Assembly (NCBI GenBank): GCA_947464955.1
Contig: CANHZI010000022.1
Location: forward strand, 1-37,248
DNA length: 37,248 bases
Source: Oxalobacteraceae bacterium
GTDB lineage: Bacteria > Pseudomonadota > Gammaproteobacteria > Burkholderiales > Burkholderiaceae_D
Direction of reading: 5' to 3'
Each line of letters begins with the position of its first letter. The first letter of the stretch is position 1. The position numbers and the translations under genes were made by a program. The notes below the pieces were generated by a model that was not told where the DNA came from, ran no database searches, and saw only the letters and a program-made list of their open reading frames with translations. Positions 9,570-18,592 of this stretch are shown here, piece after piece.

Positions 9570-9600
9570 AAAAAAAAACACCACATGTCGAATGTGGTGT
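9570..9600 (-). terminator. Intrinsic terminator after fabF
   Basis: The minus strand reads ACACCACAT, a 5-nt loop, ATGTGGTGT, then an 8-T run: a perfect 9-bp stem at 9578-9600 with the tail at 9570-9577. It ends the fab transcript 40 bp after fabF and only about 20 bp before the YgfX-like start codon. Confidence 0.85.
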
Positions 9601-9640
9601 TTATTTTAATTCAAAAATTGCAAGGACTAAGCTTTTGGTC

Positions 9641-10882
9641 TTAAACTTTTCCGAAGATCAGGGTACCGTTCGTACCACCAAAACCAAATGAGTTTTTCAT
9701 TGCATATTGAATTGGCATTTCACGCGCCAGGTTCGCACAGTAGTCGAGATCACACTCTGGATCTTGATTAATGATATTGATCGTTGGAGGAGAAACCTGA
9801 TGATGTACGGCGAGCACTGACAAGACAGACTCCAAGCCACCAGCACCACCCAACAAGTGACCCGTCATCGACTTAGTCGAATTGATCGTCATCTTGTACG
9901 CATGATCTCCAAAAGCGGCCTTGATCGCATCAGTTTCGTTCTTATCACCCAAAGGTGTAGAAGTACCATGTGCATTCAAGTAGCTGATTTGATCGGTGTT
10001 TAAACCTGCATTCTTCAATGCACCCAACATACTACGACGCGGGCCATCTACGGTTGGCGTAGTGATGTGGTAAGCGTCGCCGCTCATACCAAAACCCATG
10101 ACTTCCGCATAGATCTTCGCACCACGTGCCTTGGCATGTTCATATTCTTCCAGCACCATGACGCCAGCGCCTTCACCCAACACGAAACCATCGCGATCTT
10201 TATCCCATGGACGAGATGCTGTGGATGGATCATCGTTACGAGAAGACAATGCACGCGCCGAGGCAAAACCGCCCAAGCCCAGCGGCGAGATAGTTGACTC
10301 TGCACCACCAGCAATCATGACATCAGCATCGCCGTACTCGATCATGCGAGCAGCGTTACCAATACAGTGCAAACCAGTCGTACATGCGGTGACGATCGCC
10401 AAGTTAGGACCTTTCAATCCATACTTAATCGACAAGTTACCGGAAATCATGTTGATGATAGAAGCAGGTACAAAGAATGGCGTAATGCGACGTGGACCAC
10501 GTGCCATTAGCACTTCTTTAGTTTCTTCGATCAGTGGCAAGCCACCAATACCAGAGCCCACGATCACACCAATGCGATCCGCATTTTCTTCGGTGACCGT
10601 GATACCAGAATCCTGAAATGCCTGCACTCCAGCAGCGATGCCATAATGGATAAACGTATCCATGTTGCGCGCTTCTTTTGCTGGAATGTAGTCTTCGATA
10701 TTGAAGCCTTTCACCTCACCCGCAAAGTGAGTAGAGAAAGGTGTTGCATCAAATTTGGTGATCGTAGCGATACCAGATTTGCCGGCGAGGATGGCAGCCC
10801 ATGTGTCGGCAATATTATTGCCGACAGGAGACACACAACCAAGGCCAGTAATTACAACTCGACGTTTACTCGTGAGGCTCAA
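9641..10882 (-). CDS. fabF: 3-oxoacyl-[ACP] synthase II
   Basis: Condenses malonyl-ACP with acyl-ACP in chain elongation. It has 413 residues, the usual length. Catalytic Cys167 is in [10 protein letters not shown], His305 in [12 protein letters not shown] and His342 in [11 protein letters not shown], the C-H-H triad of KAS I/II. The C-terminus has [17 protein letters not shown]. The start appears to be a TTG at 10880-10882: AGGAGAG lies about 5 nt upstream, and translation from it gives [15 protein letters not shown], the expected N-terminus. It follows acpP by 37 bp. Confidence 0.96.
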   Translation of the reverse strand: MSLTSKRRVVITGLGCVSPVGNNIADTWAAILAGKSGIATITKFDATPFSTHFAGEVKGFNIEDYIPAKEARNMDTFIHYGIAAGVQAFQDSGITVTEENADRIGVIVGSGIGGLPLIEETKEVLMARGPRRITPFFVPASIINMISGNLSIKYGLKGPNLAIVTACTTGLHCIGNAARMIEYGDADVMIAGGAESTISPLGLGGFASARALSSRNDDPSTASRPWDKDRDGFVLGEGAGVMVLEEYEHAKARGAKIYAEVMGFGMSGDAYHITTPTVDGPRRSMLGALKNAGLNTDQISYLNAHGTSTPLGDKNETDAIKAAFGDHAYKMTINSTKSMTGHLLGGAGGLESVLSVLAVHHQVSPPTINIINQDPECDLDYCANLAREMPIQYAMKNSFGFGGTNGTLIFGKV

Positions 10883-10919
10883 GCGTCTCTCCTGGAATTT
10901 AAAAAGCTATCCGACGGAA

Positions 10920-11159
10920 TTAAGCTTTGACGTGCGCAGTTGCGTAGTCGATAGCTTGTTTCACTGTCGTGATTTTTTCTGCTTGTTCGTCAGGGATTTC
11001 CATTTCGAATTCATCTTCGAGCGCCATTACCAGCTCAACTGTGTCGAGAGAGTCAGCGCCCAAATCGTCCACGAAGGAAGATTCGATTTTGATGTCGGCT
11101 TCTGGCACACCAAGTTGCTCAGCGACGATTTTCTTAACGCGTTGTTCGATATCGGACAT
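10920..11159 (-). CDS. acpP: Acyl carrier protein
   Basis: Small acidic carrier of acyl chains, 79 residues from the ATG at 11159, which has GGAGA about 7 nt upstream. The phosphopantetheine site is Ser37 in [13 protein letters not shown], followed by the standard helix III/IV region ([16 protein letters not shown]). It lies between fabG and fabF as in E. coli. Confidence 0.97.
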   Translation of the reverse strand: MSDIEQRVKKIVAEQLGVPEADIKIESSFVDDLGADSLDTVELVMALEDEFEMEIPDEQAEKITTVKQAIDYATAHVKA

Positions 11160-11187
11160 GTATGTCTCCATTAGTGGTTACAGAAAG

Positions 11188-11215
11188 TGCGCGCATTTTA
11201 TCAGGTTTGCGCGCA
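11188..11215. repeat. Paired TGCGCGCA palindromes upstream of acpP
   Basis: The self-complementary 8-mer TGCGCGCA occurs at 11188-11195 and again at 11208-11215, with a 12-nt AT-rich centre, 29 bp upstream of the acpP start. Each copy is a palindrome, and together they can form an 8-bp stem. On the minus strand no T-run follows, so it is not a usual terminator. It may be a protein-binding site or a 5'-UTR structure for acpP. Confidence 0.35.
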
Positions 11216-11291
11216 AAAAAAGCATTTTTAGGTGCTTAAGCTTTATCTCCGCCCAACTTCAGCGAAAAACATTTATTATACATCAAATCCA

Positions 11292-12044
11292 TTAACACAA
11301 ATACATTCCACCGTTGACGTGCAATGTCGTACCGGTGATGTAACCTGCGCTTGGAGATGCTAAAAATACGGTGGCCGCGCCAATATCTTCTGGCTGACCC
11401 AATTTACCCATAGGGATTTGACTCAAAATAGCCGCCTTTTGGTCCTCTGTCAGCGCCTTCGTCATATCGGTATCGATGAAGCCTGGCGCGATACAGTTAA
11501 CGGTAATGTTACGACTACCAATTTCCAAAGCCAAGGCACGACTCATCCCCGCTACACCTGCTTTTGCCGCTGCATAATTCATTTGACCAGGGTTGCCAGA
11601 AGAGCCGACCACTGAAGTGATATTAATGATGCGTCCATGTTTTGCCTTCATCATGCCGCGCAATACTGCGCGAGATAAACGCGCCACTGAATTCAAATTC
11701 GTTGAAATGACATTATCCCAATCATCTTCCTTCATACGGATTGCTAACTGATCTTGGGTAATTCCAGCGTTGTTAACCAAGATTGAAAGGCCGCCAAATT
11801 CTTTCTGAATTTCGTCTACCAAAGTCGCGCTACGCTCTACGTCATTGACATTAAATACGACCCCCTTACCCGCTTCAGCGCCGACCTCTTGCAAATAGGC
11901 GGAGATAGCTTGAGCTCCCGCCTCGGAAGTTGCAGTGCCGATGACTTTAGCACCTGCTTGCGCCAAAGCGACTGCGATTGCCTTACCAATACCACGCGAT
12001 GCGCCGGTCACTAAGGCGACTTGATTTACCAATTGTTGCGTCAT
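11292..12044 (-). CDS. fabG: 3-oxoacyl-[ACP] reductase
   Basis: NADPH-dependent short-chain dehydrogenase/reductase of fatty-acid elongation, 250 residues. The cofactor motif TGASRGIG is at 13-20, NNAG at about 91-94, the catalytic Ser144 in NITSVVG, and Tyr157/Lys161 in the YAAAK block. I chose the ATG at 12044, which gives the usual N-terminus; the frame reaches a TTG at 12059. Gene order fabD-fabG-acpP supports the assignment over other SDRs. Confidence 0.95.
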   Translation of the reverse strand: MTQQLVNQVALVTGASRGIGKAIAVALAQAGAKVIGTATSEAGAQAISAYLQEVGAEAGKGVVFNVNDVERSATLVDEIQKEFGGLSILVNNAGITQDQLAIRMKEDDWDNVISTNLNSVARLSRAVLRGMMKAKHGRIINITSVVGSSGNPGQMNYAAAKAGVAGMSRALALEIGSRNITVNCIAPGFIDTDMTKALTEDQKAAILSQIPMGKLGQPEDIGAATVFLASPSAGYITGTTLHVNGGMYLC

Positions 12045-12097
12045 TTTTTGCCCATCCAAAATTGATTTAATCTTTTTTTGCGCTCTTCTACGTCTAT

Positions 12098-13042
12098 TTA
12101 CCCTGCACTTACCGCAGCCAAGACTTTATCGAGCGTTTCCTGATCATAAAAAGCTTCACCGACCAGATCGCCATTAATACGCTTTGTTAAACCTGCCAAC
12201 ACCTTGCCAGGTCCGCATTCGATCAGATGCGTCACGCCAGAAGCAGCGATCGCGTTAACTGATTCCACCCAACGTACTGGGCTTGCCGCTTGACGAACTA
12301 AGGCGTCTTTAATTAATGCAGGATCAGTCACAATCGCCACATCCACATTATTAATTAATGGAATCGCTGGCGCTGCAAAGGGCACATTTGCCAAATACTC
12401 ACGCAATTGATCTGAAGCAGGCTTCAACAATGAAGAATGGAACGGCGCAGACACAGGCAATGGCAAGGCGCGTTTAGCGCCCTTCTCTTTTGCTAACTCG
12501 CAAGCACGCTCTACAGCAGCTTTCGCACCGGCAATCACCACCTGCGCTGGCGCATTAAAGTTCACTGCCTCGACCACGGACGATGTTGCCGCCGCAGCTT
12601 CAGCACATGCTGCTATAACATCGGCATCCGACAAACCCAAAATGGCAGCCATACCGCCCTGACCAACAGGTACCGCACTTTGCATCGCCTGCGCACGGAA
12701 ACGCACCAGAGGAACTGCATCTTTAAACGCGATCACGCCCGCAGCGACCAAAGCAGAATACTCACCAAGGCTATGACCTGCCACGATACGCGGCGCCTTA
12801 CCGCCAGCCGCAATCCAGGCGCGATAGCAGGCAACCGCCGCAGTCAACATCACAGGCTGCGTATTAGTCGTCAAATCCAAATCCTCTTTTGGGCCTTCGG
12901 CAATCAATTTTGCCAAATCCATCTGCAAAGCATCAGAGGCTTCTTGCACGGTTTGTTGAACCACAGCATTGCCTGCAAAACCATTGAGCATGCCAATCGC
13001 TTGTGAGCCCTGGCCTGGAAATACGAATGCAAATTGAGTCAT
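12098..13042 (-). CDS. fabD: Malonyl-CoA:ACP transacylase
   Basis: Loads malonyl groups on ACP, 314 residues. The nucleophile Ser91 is in GHSLGEYSALVAAG, the N-terminal FPGQGSQAIGM loop is present, and His202 is in the VSAPFHSSLLKP block. It lies between fabH and fabG on the same strand with short gaps (48 bp and 53 bp). Confidence 0.96.
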   Translation of the reverse strand: MTQFAFVFPGQGSQAIGMLNGFAGNAVVQQTVQEASDALQMDLAKLIAEGPKEDLDLTTNTQPVMLTAAVACYRAWIAAGGKAPRIVAGHSLGEYSALVAAGVIAFKDAVPLVRFRAQAMQSAVPVGQGGMAAILGLSDADVIAACAEAAAATSSVVEAVNFNAPAQVVIAGAKAAVERACELAKEKGAKRALPLPVSAPFHSSLLKPASDQLREYLANVPFAAPAIPLINNVDVAIVTDPALIKDALVRQAASPVRWVESVNAIAASGVTHLIECGPGKVLAGLTKRINGDLVGEAFYDQETLDKVLAAVSAG

Positions 13043-13090
13043 ATTCTTCGTTTAATTTAATAATTAGTTGAACAAAACAGCACGCAAAAA

Positions 13091-14077
13091 CTACATCTTA
13101 ACCAGCGCGGCACCCCAGGTAAAGCCGCCGCCTACACCTTCGAGCATGACGATTTGCCCTTCCTTCACGCGACCATCACGAACTGCAGCATCGAGCGCCA
13201 ATGGAATCGATGCTGCCGACGTATTACCATGCTGATCAACAGTCACAACAACCTTATCCATCGGCAATTGCAATTTCTTGGCTGTGCTTTGCATGATACG
13301 AATGTTTGCTTGATGCGGAATCAACCAATCGACTTGGTCCGCGCTTAAACCCGCGATTTCCAAAGCCTCGTTGGCGACTTTCTCTAAAACAGTGACTGCC
13401 AATTTAAATACTGCTTGCCCATCCATATACAAAAAGGCACTGCCTGCGACCACACCACCATTCACATGCCCTGGCACACACAGTACGTGAGATTGACTGC
13501 CGTCCGCATGCAACTTCGTCGCCAACACACCAGGCTCTTCTGAACGCGCCATGATGATCGCACCAGCGCCATCCCCGAACAGAACACAAGTTGTACGGTC
13601 TTCAAAATTAAGAATCCTTGAGAAGACTTCGGCACCGATGATCAAGACCTTTTGATGGGTACCAGACTTAATCATGCTATCGGCCATCGCCATCGCATAA
13701 ATAAATCCACTGCAAACTGCCTGCACATCGACTGCCGCCGCACCATTCGTGATGCCCAGTTTATTTTGTACGATACAGGCAGTACTCGGGAAACCACCCA
13801 AAAAGTCGGGTGTGGAAGTCGCGAGAATAATTAAGTCGATATCGTTAGCCTGCAATCGAGCAGACTCAAGCGCACGTTTGGCTGCTTCGACACCTAGATC
13901 ACTAGAGTTGACATTGGCCTCGGCATAATGACGCGCTGAGATCCCACTACGGGAGACGATCCACTCGTCGGACGTCTCAATTCCGCGAGTAGCGAGCTGA
14001 TCAGCTAATTCTTGATTAGTGACGCGCTTTGGCGGCAGATAGCTACCTGTGCCAATAATTTTACTGAAAAATGTCAT
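13091..14077 (-). CDS. fabH: 3-oxoacyl-[ACP] synthase III
   Basis: Starts fatty-acid synthesis by condensing acetyl-CoA with malonyl-ACP. It has 328 residues. The triad is Cys122 ([12 protein letters not shown]), His255 ([10 protein letters not shown]) and Asn285 (HGNTSAAS). The C-terminus has [15 protein letters not shown]. The start ATG overlaps the plsX stop by 4 bp (ATGA), indicating translational coupling. Confidence 0.97.
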   Translation of the reverse strand: MTFFSKIIGTGSYLPPKRVTNQELADQLATRGIETSDEWIVSRSGISARHYAEANVNSSDLGVEAAKRALESARLQANDIDLIILATSTPDFLGGFPSTACIVQNKLGITNGAAAVDVQAVCSGFIYAMAMADSMIKSGTHQKVLIIGAEVFSRILNFEDRTTCVLFGDGAGAIIMARSEEPGVLATKLHADGSQSHVLCVPGHVNGGVVAGSAFLYMDGQAVFKLAVTVLEKVANEALEIAGLSADQVDWLIPHQANIRIMQSTAKKLQLPMDKVVVTVDQHGNTSAASIPLALDAAVRDGRVKEGQIVMLEGVGGGFTWGAALVKM

Positions 14078-15153
14078 GCGTTTTCTTGTGGAGTATTTTG
14101 ATTCGAATCGGAATTACTCGTCTCTTCGGACGCTGGCATTAATTCCGCAAGTGAAGTGGCAATGCGCGATAACACATCATTCTTTACCGCATCAAAGGCC
14201 CGCTGGATGGCCCATTCATAACTATATTTATCTGCACTACCGTGGCTCTTGATGACCACGCCACGCAAGCCCAACAAGCTACCACCATTGTAATTTGAAG
14301 GATTCATGGTCTTTGAGATGGCTTTCAAAGCACCACCAGCTATCATGGCGCCCAGCATATTTATTGGGTTACTCTTGAAAGCTTCAGTCATCGTCGTCTT
14401 CACGAAACGCCCTAATCCTTCAACAGCCTTGAGCGTGACATTGCCAACAAAACCATCGCAGACAACGATATCGGTAGTGCCTTTGAAAATATCATTACCT
14501 TCAACATTGCCATAGAAATTTAAGAGTCCGCGCTCATGATCGGCACGCAGAAGCTGCGCCGTTTTCTTGACCACGTCATTGCCTTTAATATCTTCTTCAC
14601 CGACATTTAACAAGCCGATTGTTGGGCGAGGCTTTCCTTCTAAAGCAGAAACGAGCGCGGAACCCATAATTGCAAACTGGTGCAAATGGACAGGCTCACA
14701 ATCAACGTTCGCCCCTAAATCCAACATATAGGTCGGCAACTTTTTTTGATTCGGCAAGATACTGCAAATGGCGGGACGATCAACGCCATTCATCGTTTTC
14801 AGGACGTAGCGAGAGACCGCCATCAAGGCACCTGTATTGCCAGCGGAGACACACGCTTGAGCCTCACCCTCCTTAACCTTAGTTAAGGCAACGCGCATGG
14901 AAGAATCTTTTTTGCGTCGCAAAGCAATCTCAATCGGATCATCCATTTCCACAGTTTCGCTGGCATGCACCACTGTAATTCGCGGATGATTTAAATAAGA
15001 ATACTTCTTCAGTTCTGCGTTAAGAATTTCCTCATTTCCGACCAACAAGAACGCGACATCTGGCTCGCGAGATGCAAAAGAAACGGCAGCTGCGACTGTG
15101 ACTGATGGCCCAAAATCTCCACCCATGCAGTCAATTGAAATTTTTATTGTCAT
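14074..15153 (-). CDS. plsX: Phosphate acyltransferase PlsX
   Basis: Makes acyl-phosphate from acyl-ACP for the PlsY route to phospholipids; peripheral membrane enzyme. It has 359 residues with the N-terminus [19 protein letters not shown] and the central blocks [19 protein letters not shown] and [14 protein letters not shown] Ser/Asn-rich tail follows residue 340. It is the first gene after the rpmF terminator, so it needs its own promoter in the 210-bp gap or read-through. Confidence 0.96.
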   Translation of the reverse strand: MTIKISIDCMGGDFGPSVTVAAAVSFASREPDVAFLLVGNEEILNAELKKYSYLNHPRITVVHASETVEMDDPIEIALRRKKDSSMRVALTKVKEGEAQACVSAGNTGALMAVSRYVLKTMNGVDRPAICSILPNQKKLPTYMLDLGANVDCEPVHLHQFAIMGSALVSALEGKPRPTIGLLNVGEEDIKGNDVVKKTAQLLRADHERGLLNFYGNVEGNDIFKGTTDIVVCDGFVGNVTLKAVEGLGRFVKTTMTEAFKSNPINMLGAMIAGGALKAISKTMNPSNYNGGSLLGLRGVVIKSHGSADKYSYEWAIQRAFDAVKNDVLSRIATSLAELMPASEETSNSDSNQNTPQENA

Positions 15154-15302
15154 GTAATGTTACTAATTTTCCCACTCCAAGGGGGCTAATCTTATCAAGA
15201 ATGAGGCAAACAATCACGCCAATTTTTTGATTTATGCGCCAATGGAAAAGAAAAATGATAGGAATTTGAGAATAGATTAGCAATGATGCCAATCTTTTTT
15301 GA

Positions 15303-15348
15303 GCATAAAAAAAAGCGGCGTTAAGTACAAGACTCAGAACGCCGCTTT
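15303..15348 (-). terminator. Intrinsic terminator after rpmF
   Basis: The minus strand reads AAAGCGGCGTT, a 15-nt loop, AACGCCGCTTT, then more T residues: a perfect 11-bp stem (arms 15338-15348 and 15312-15322), 15 bp after the rpmF stop. It should separate yceD-rpmF from plsX-fab at least in part. Confidence 0.85.
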
Positions 15349-15363
15349 ATTGCTAAGAACGTA

Positions 15364-15546
15364 TTACTCGTCGTTCTTAGTTTTCAAAACTTTACGACCA
15401 CGGTAGAAACCGTTTGGGCTGATGTGGTGACGCAAGTGCGTTTCACCTGTCGTTGGCTCGATACCCAACTGTGGTGCAGTCAGAAAATCGTGTGAACGGT
15501 GCATACCACGCTTGGATGGTGATTTTTTATTTTGCTGAACGGCCAT
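15364..15546 (-). CDS. rpmF: 50S ribosomal protein L32
   Basis: It has 60 residues beginning [20 protein letters not shown], the typical L32 N-terminus, with the [15 protein letters not shown] block. The start ATG has AGGAG about 6 nt upstream. It follows yceD, as in most proteobacteria. The zinc-binding Cys residues seen in some L32 proteins are absent. Confidence 0.97.
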   Translation of the reverse strand: MAVQQNKKSPSKRGMHRSHDFLTAPQLGIEPTTGETHLRHHISPNGFYRGRKVLKTKNDE

Positions 15547-15694
15547 GATAACTCCTAATACTTCAAAAAATGTTTCTAAAATTTAACACACTTGAATCGA
15601 CAAGCAAACCTCGTTTGCCTTTCAAGAATCCCTAACAATACTTCGACCTGAGTGTTTTTTCAGAATAATGCCACTAGGTACGCCCATTTACTTC

Positions 15695-16231
15695 TCATTG
15701 CAACTTCTTCAGTACAGCGAATGGAGACACTTTACCACCTGTGCTCGCTGCATCTACCGCATCTACATTGTTCGCTGCCTCTGATTGGTTCGATGAAACT
15801 AATACTACATCAGGGCATACTGCATGTTTGGGCGATTGGGGTATTGCCAGCAACGCCTCATCCTCTATCAAATCGATGACATTGAATGTCTTGCTGCCTA
15901 CTACTACATCAACCTCGTCATCCTCAAGCATGTCTTCAATTTCATCTGCATGCTCTTCGTTTTTGGCGAGAATTAATTCTGAACGTGAATCGATATCAAA
16001 TGAAAACGGGCTCAAACACCGCTGACACATCAATTCAACCTGAGTTTCAACGCTTAAACTTAAGCGTGGGTGTCCTAACTGGTCAAAACCACCGGACAAA
16101 GACCAATTCACTACGGCATCAGCATTAGCACATTCCGCTTGCAAACGCGGAAATTCTGCAATTTTTGCACTACCTTCACGTTGCTCATGATTTTGGCAAA
16201 ACGCAAAAGCGTCAATAACAAATGCTTGCAT
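15695..16231 (-). CDS. yceD: YceD (DUF177) family protein, 23S rRNA accumulation factor
   Basis: It has 178 residues. The DUF177 pattern is clear: VELMCQRCLSPFSFDI with Cys69 and Cys72 (CxxC), then an acidic stretch and LIEDEALLAIPQSPKH. In other species this conserved gene upstream of rpmF supports 23S rRNA accumulation. It is the first gene of the yceD-rpmF transcript with a good promoter 20-60 nt upstream. Confidence 0.9.
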   Translation of the reverse strand: MQAFVIDAFAFCQNHEQREGSAKIAEFPRLQAECANADAVVNWSLSGGFDQLGHPRLSLSVETQVELMCQRCLSPFSFDIDSRSELILAKNEEHADEIEDMLEDDEVDVVVGSKTFNVIDLIEDEALLAIPQSPKHAVCPDVVLVSSNQSEAANNVDAVDAASTGGKVSPFAVLKKLQ

Positions 16232-16258
16232 AGGATTTCTAGACCCAGAAAACCTGCG

Positions 16259-16288
16259 ATAATAACAGGATTACACCTTACTAGTCAA
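16259..16288 (-). promoter_or_regulatory. Candidate sigma-70 promoter for yceD-rpmF
   Basis: The minus strand has TTGACT at 16288-16283 (-35), an 18-nt spacer, and TATTAT at 16264-16259 (-10), each one mismatch from consensus. The predicted start would lie about 20 nt before the yceD ATG. Read from sequence only. Confidence 0.6.
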
Positions 16289-16357
16289 AGCCTTAGCGCT
16301 GTTTTGGCGGAAGAAAAGTGATTTTTCCAAAGAAATCTTGCGCAATTTTAACATTTC

Positions 16358-17023
16358 ATGAACAAAATATCAATTTCGCAAGTGAATCTCGATGCCATGG
16401 AAACTCCCGTTCGTTTGATACTTGCCTCCAGCTCTCGCTACCGCCAAGAATTACTGGCGCGGCTGCAGTTGCCATTTGAGGCGCTCGCTCCCAACCTTGA
16501 TGAGACACCGAAAGTCGGTGAACTTCCGGAACAAACGGCACTTCGCTTAGCGCAAGAAAAGGCCATGTGCATCGCACGGTCCCATCCAGAAAGTATTGTT
16601 ATTGGCTCAGATCAGGTCGCCACCTTAGATGGTGAACAAATCGGAAAACCAGGTAATCACGCGAACGCATTAAGACAGTTGCAATTTATGCGTGGCAGGA
16701 CAGTCATCTTTCACACCGCCATCTGCGTCTTTGATGGCCGCACGGAATCAATCGGAAAAGAATGGCAATGTCAAACCTACGATTGTCAAACTGAAGTGAC
16801 ATTTCGTGACCTACCCGATCACGAGCTCGACACCTATTTACAAATCGAACAACCCTACGATTGTGCAGGATCAGCGAAAAATGAAGGTCTAGGCATTACA
16901 ATTATCGAGTCGATCATCAGCAAAGATCCAAGCTCTCTGACTGGATTACCGCTCATCACCTTGACCACCATGCTACGCAAGCTCGGCGTGCGTTTCTACA
17001 CCAACAAACTATCAGAGAACTAA
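16358..17023 (+). CDS. Maf-family nucleotide pyrophosphatase, YceF (m7GTP) type
   Basis: House-cleaning enzyme that hydrolyses non-canonical nucleotides; the YceF subfamily acts on 7-methyl-GTP. Visible features are RLILASSSRYRQELL, NLDETPK, IGSDQVATLDGEQIGKP (the SDQV form is typical of YceF rather than the ADT of YhdE) and DCAGSAKNEGLG. From the first ATG it has 221 residues; an ATG at 16397 gives 208 residues and fits the family N-terminus better. Neither start has a strong ribosome site. It is divergent from yceD; in E. coli yceF lies close by on the other strand too. Confidence 0.9.
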   Translation: MNKISISQVNLDAMETPVRLILASSSRYRQELLARLQLPFEALAPNLDETPKVGELPEQTALRLAQEKAMCIARSHPESIVIGSDQVATLDGEQIGKPGNHANALRQLQFMRGRTVIFHTAICVFDGRTESIGKEWQCQTYDCQTEVTFRDLPDHELDTYLQIEQPYDCAGSAKNEGLGITIIESIISKDPSSLTGLPLITLTTMLRKLGVRFYTNKLSEN

Positions 17024-17027
17024 TCGA

Positions 17028-17774
17028 ATGACAGGCACGCTCTACCTCATACCAAACACACTTGGTCAAGATGCTGACTCCAGCAATCCTTTGGCGCACA
17101 TCATCCCTGAAACTGTGCAGAAAATGAGCGCACAGTTGGAATACTTTGTCGCGGAAAACGCCAAGACGACTCGCGCATATCTGAAGACACTCAATCAATT
17201 CCACCCATTGTGCAAGACACTGCAAGAGCTCAAAATTTCCGAACTCAATATCAATACACCGGCAGAGGCCTTACATAGCTTAATCGAACCCTTATTAGCG
17301 GGACATGATGTTGGCTTAATCTCTGAAGCTGGCGTCCCTGCCGTCGCCGATCCAGGCGCAAATCTCGTTCGACTTGCGCATCAGAAAAATATCAAAGTCA
17401 GGCCACTCGTTGGTCCTTCGTCGCTTTTGCTAGGGCTCATGGGAAGTGGACTAAATGGTCAGAGCTTCGCCTTTAACGGATACTTACCGACGGATGCTGT
17501 GGCGCGAGCGAAACGCATTAAAGAATTAGAGGATCGTTCACGCAAAGATAAACAAACTCAATTGTTTATTGAAACACCGTATCGAAATATTGGCATGCTC
17601 GAAGCGCTTGCGAATACGCTTCAGGCTCAAACCAGTATTAGCGTTGCGACCGATTTGAGCTTGGCGAGCGAATCAATCACTACTACCAATGCAGCTGACT
17701 GGAAAAAACGCCTACAACAGAATAAGGCACCTGATTTCCACAAAAAGCCAACCGTCTTTTTATTTCTCGCCTAG
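17028..17774 (+). CDS. RsmI-like SAM-dependent methyltransferase (tetrapyrrole methylase fold)
   Basis: It has 248 residues and starts 4 nt after the maf stop. It opens GTLYLIPNTLG and has GLISEAGVPAVADPGANLV at about 96-114, the counterpart of the SDAGTPxISDPG motif of RsmI, then VRPLVGPSSLLLGLMGSGL and FNGYLP. RsmI proper 2'-O-methylates C1402 of 16S rRNA. This protein is a shorter, divergent subfamily in which the usual SD is SE, so the substrate is uncertain. Confidence 0.8.
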   Translation: MTGTLYLIPNTLGQDADSSNPLAHIIPETVQKMSAQLEYFVAENAKTTRAYLKTLNQFHPLCKTLQELKISELNINTPAEALHSLIEPLLAGHDVGLISEAGVPAVADPGANLVRLAHQKNIKVRPLVGPSSLLLGLMGSGLNGQSFAFNGYLPTDAVARAKRIKELEDRSRKDKQTQLFIETPYRNIGMLEALANTLQAQTSISVATDLSLASESITTTNAADWKKRLQQNKAPDFHKKPTVFLFLA

Positions 17775-17807
17775 TATTCAGAACTCAGTTCGATGTTATC
17801 GCCAATC

Positions 17808-17842
17808 CATCTCGGAAACATGAATTTCATGCTTCTGAGATG
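17808..17842. repeat. Long inverted repeat between convergent genes
   Basis: CATCTCGGAAACATGAA (17808-17824) and TTCATGCTTCTGAGATG (17826-17842) are near-perfect inverted repeats: 17 paired positions with one G-U type and one mismatch. They lie in the 87-bp spacer between the RsmI-like gene (+) and the ABC permease (-). There is no T-run, but position suggests a shared 3'-end hairpin. Confidence 0.55.
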
Positions 17843-17861
17843 AATAAGCAGAAGATACTGT

Positions 17862-18590
17862 TCAACGAAATTCCTGACTGCGATACTTTACCCACAAAAG
17901 TGAAAGCATAATCAAGCTCAAACCAGTGCCTAGTCCGAGATATAAAGCATTCTGACGCGTACTTAATTCACTCGCATTGAGTGCAGCCATCACATAAGTC
18001 CAAGGATGATAAACCCAGTCCTTGGATTGCCCAACCTGAAGGATGGCCATCGTCGCCGCCACACTCAAGGTCAAAGGCGCAACGATATTGGGAACACGCC
18101 AGCTAATCCAATGTTGAATCGCAAGGATAGGCAACGACGCCAACATCAAAACCATAATTGCGTGACCGAAATCAAATTCAAAAGCACCAGCAACACTCAA
18201 TCCAAGCAAGCCAAGAATATAGATACTTCCGGCAGCAAATACGAAAAGTGCGAGATTGGAAGCGAGCAAGAAAATAAAGGCGAGTATGAGTTTAGCGAGG
18301 TAAAGCTGGGTTCGAGAAATCGGCATGGTCAACATCACACGCCAGGTGCCATTCCGATGTTCATTTCCATTTAGCAAAGCCGTCACAAGTGCGATATACA
18401 GTGGATACATAAAGTAACTCCACACCGCGGTTTGCCCCATCCAATACATTTCCCAATTGACTGCGCGTTTGCTCTTGATCTGAATCATAAAATTAAGCAA
18501 CACAACGACAAACGGGCATGCGAGCGCCATCAATAATGCAAGCGAACGTCGAGTTTTTGCGAGCTCTATCCTCAACAGGCGAATTAACAT
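17862..18590 (-). CDS. ABC-2 type transporter permease
   Basis: Inner-membrane subunit of an exporter, 242 residues with about six hydrophobic segments (for example SLALLMALACPFVVVLLNFM and LILAFIFLLASNLALFVFAA). The cytoplasmic loop motif NGNEHRNGTWRVMLTMPISR is typical of ABC-2 permeases of the bacitracin/lantibiotic-resistance or YhgE-like type. I chose the ATG at 18590 because GGAGGGG lies about 8 nt upstream; the frame extends to 18632 inside the ATPase gene. It follows the ATPase stop by 2 nt. Substrate unknown. Confidence 0.85.
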   Translation of the reverse strand: MLIRLLRIELAKTRRSLALLMALACPFVVVLLNFMIQIKSKRAVNWEMYWMGQTAVWSYFMYPLYIALVTALLNGNEHRNGTWRVMLTMPISRTQLYLAKLILAFIFLLASNLALFVFAAGSIYILGLLGLSVAGAFEFDFGHAIMVLMLASLPILAIQHWISWRVPNIVAPLTLSVAATMAILQVGQSKDWVYHPWTYVMAALNASELSTRQNALYLGLGTGLSLIMLSLLWVKYRSQEFR

Positions 18591-18592
18591 TT

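Noticed and set aside
10131-10616. Open frame of 161 codons antisense to fabF
   Set aside because: Overlaps the catalytic part of fabF, and its product has no family features.
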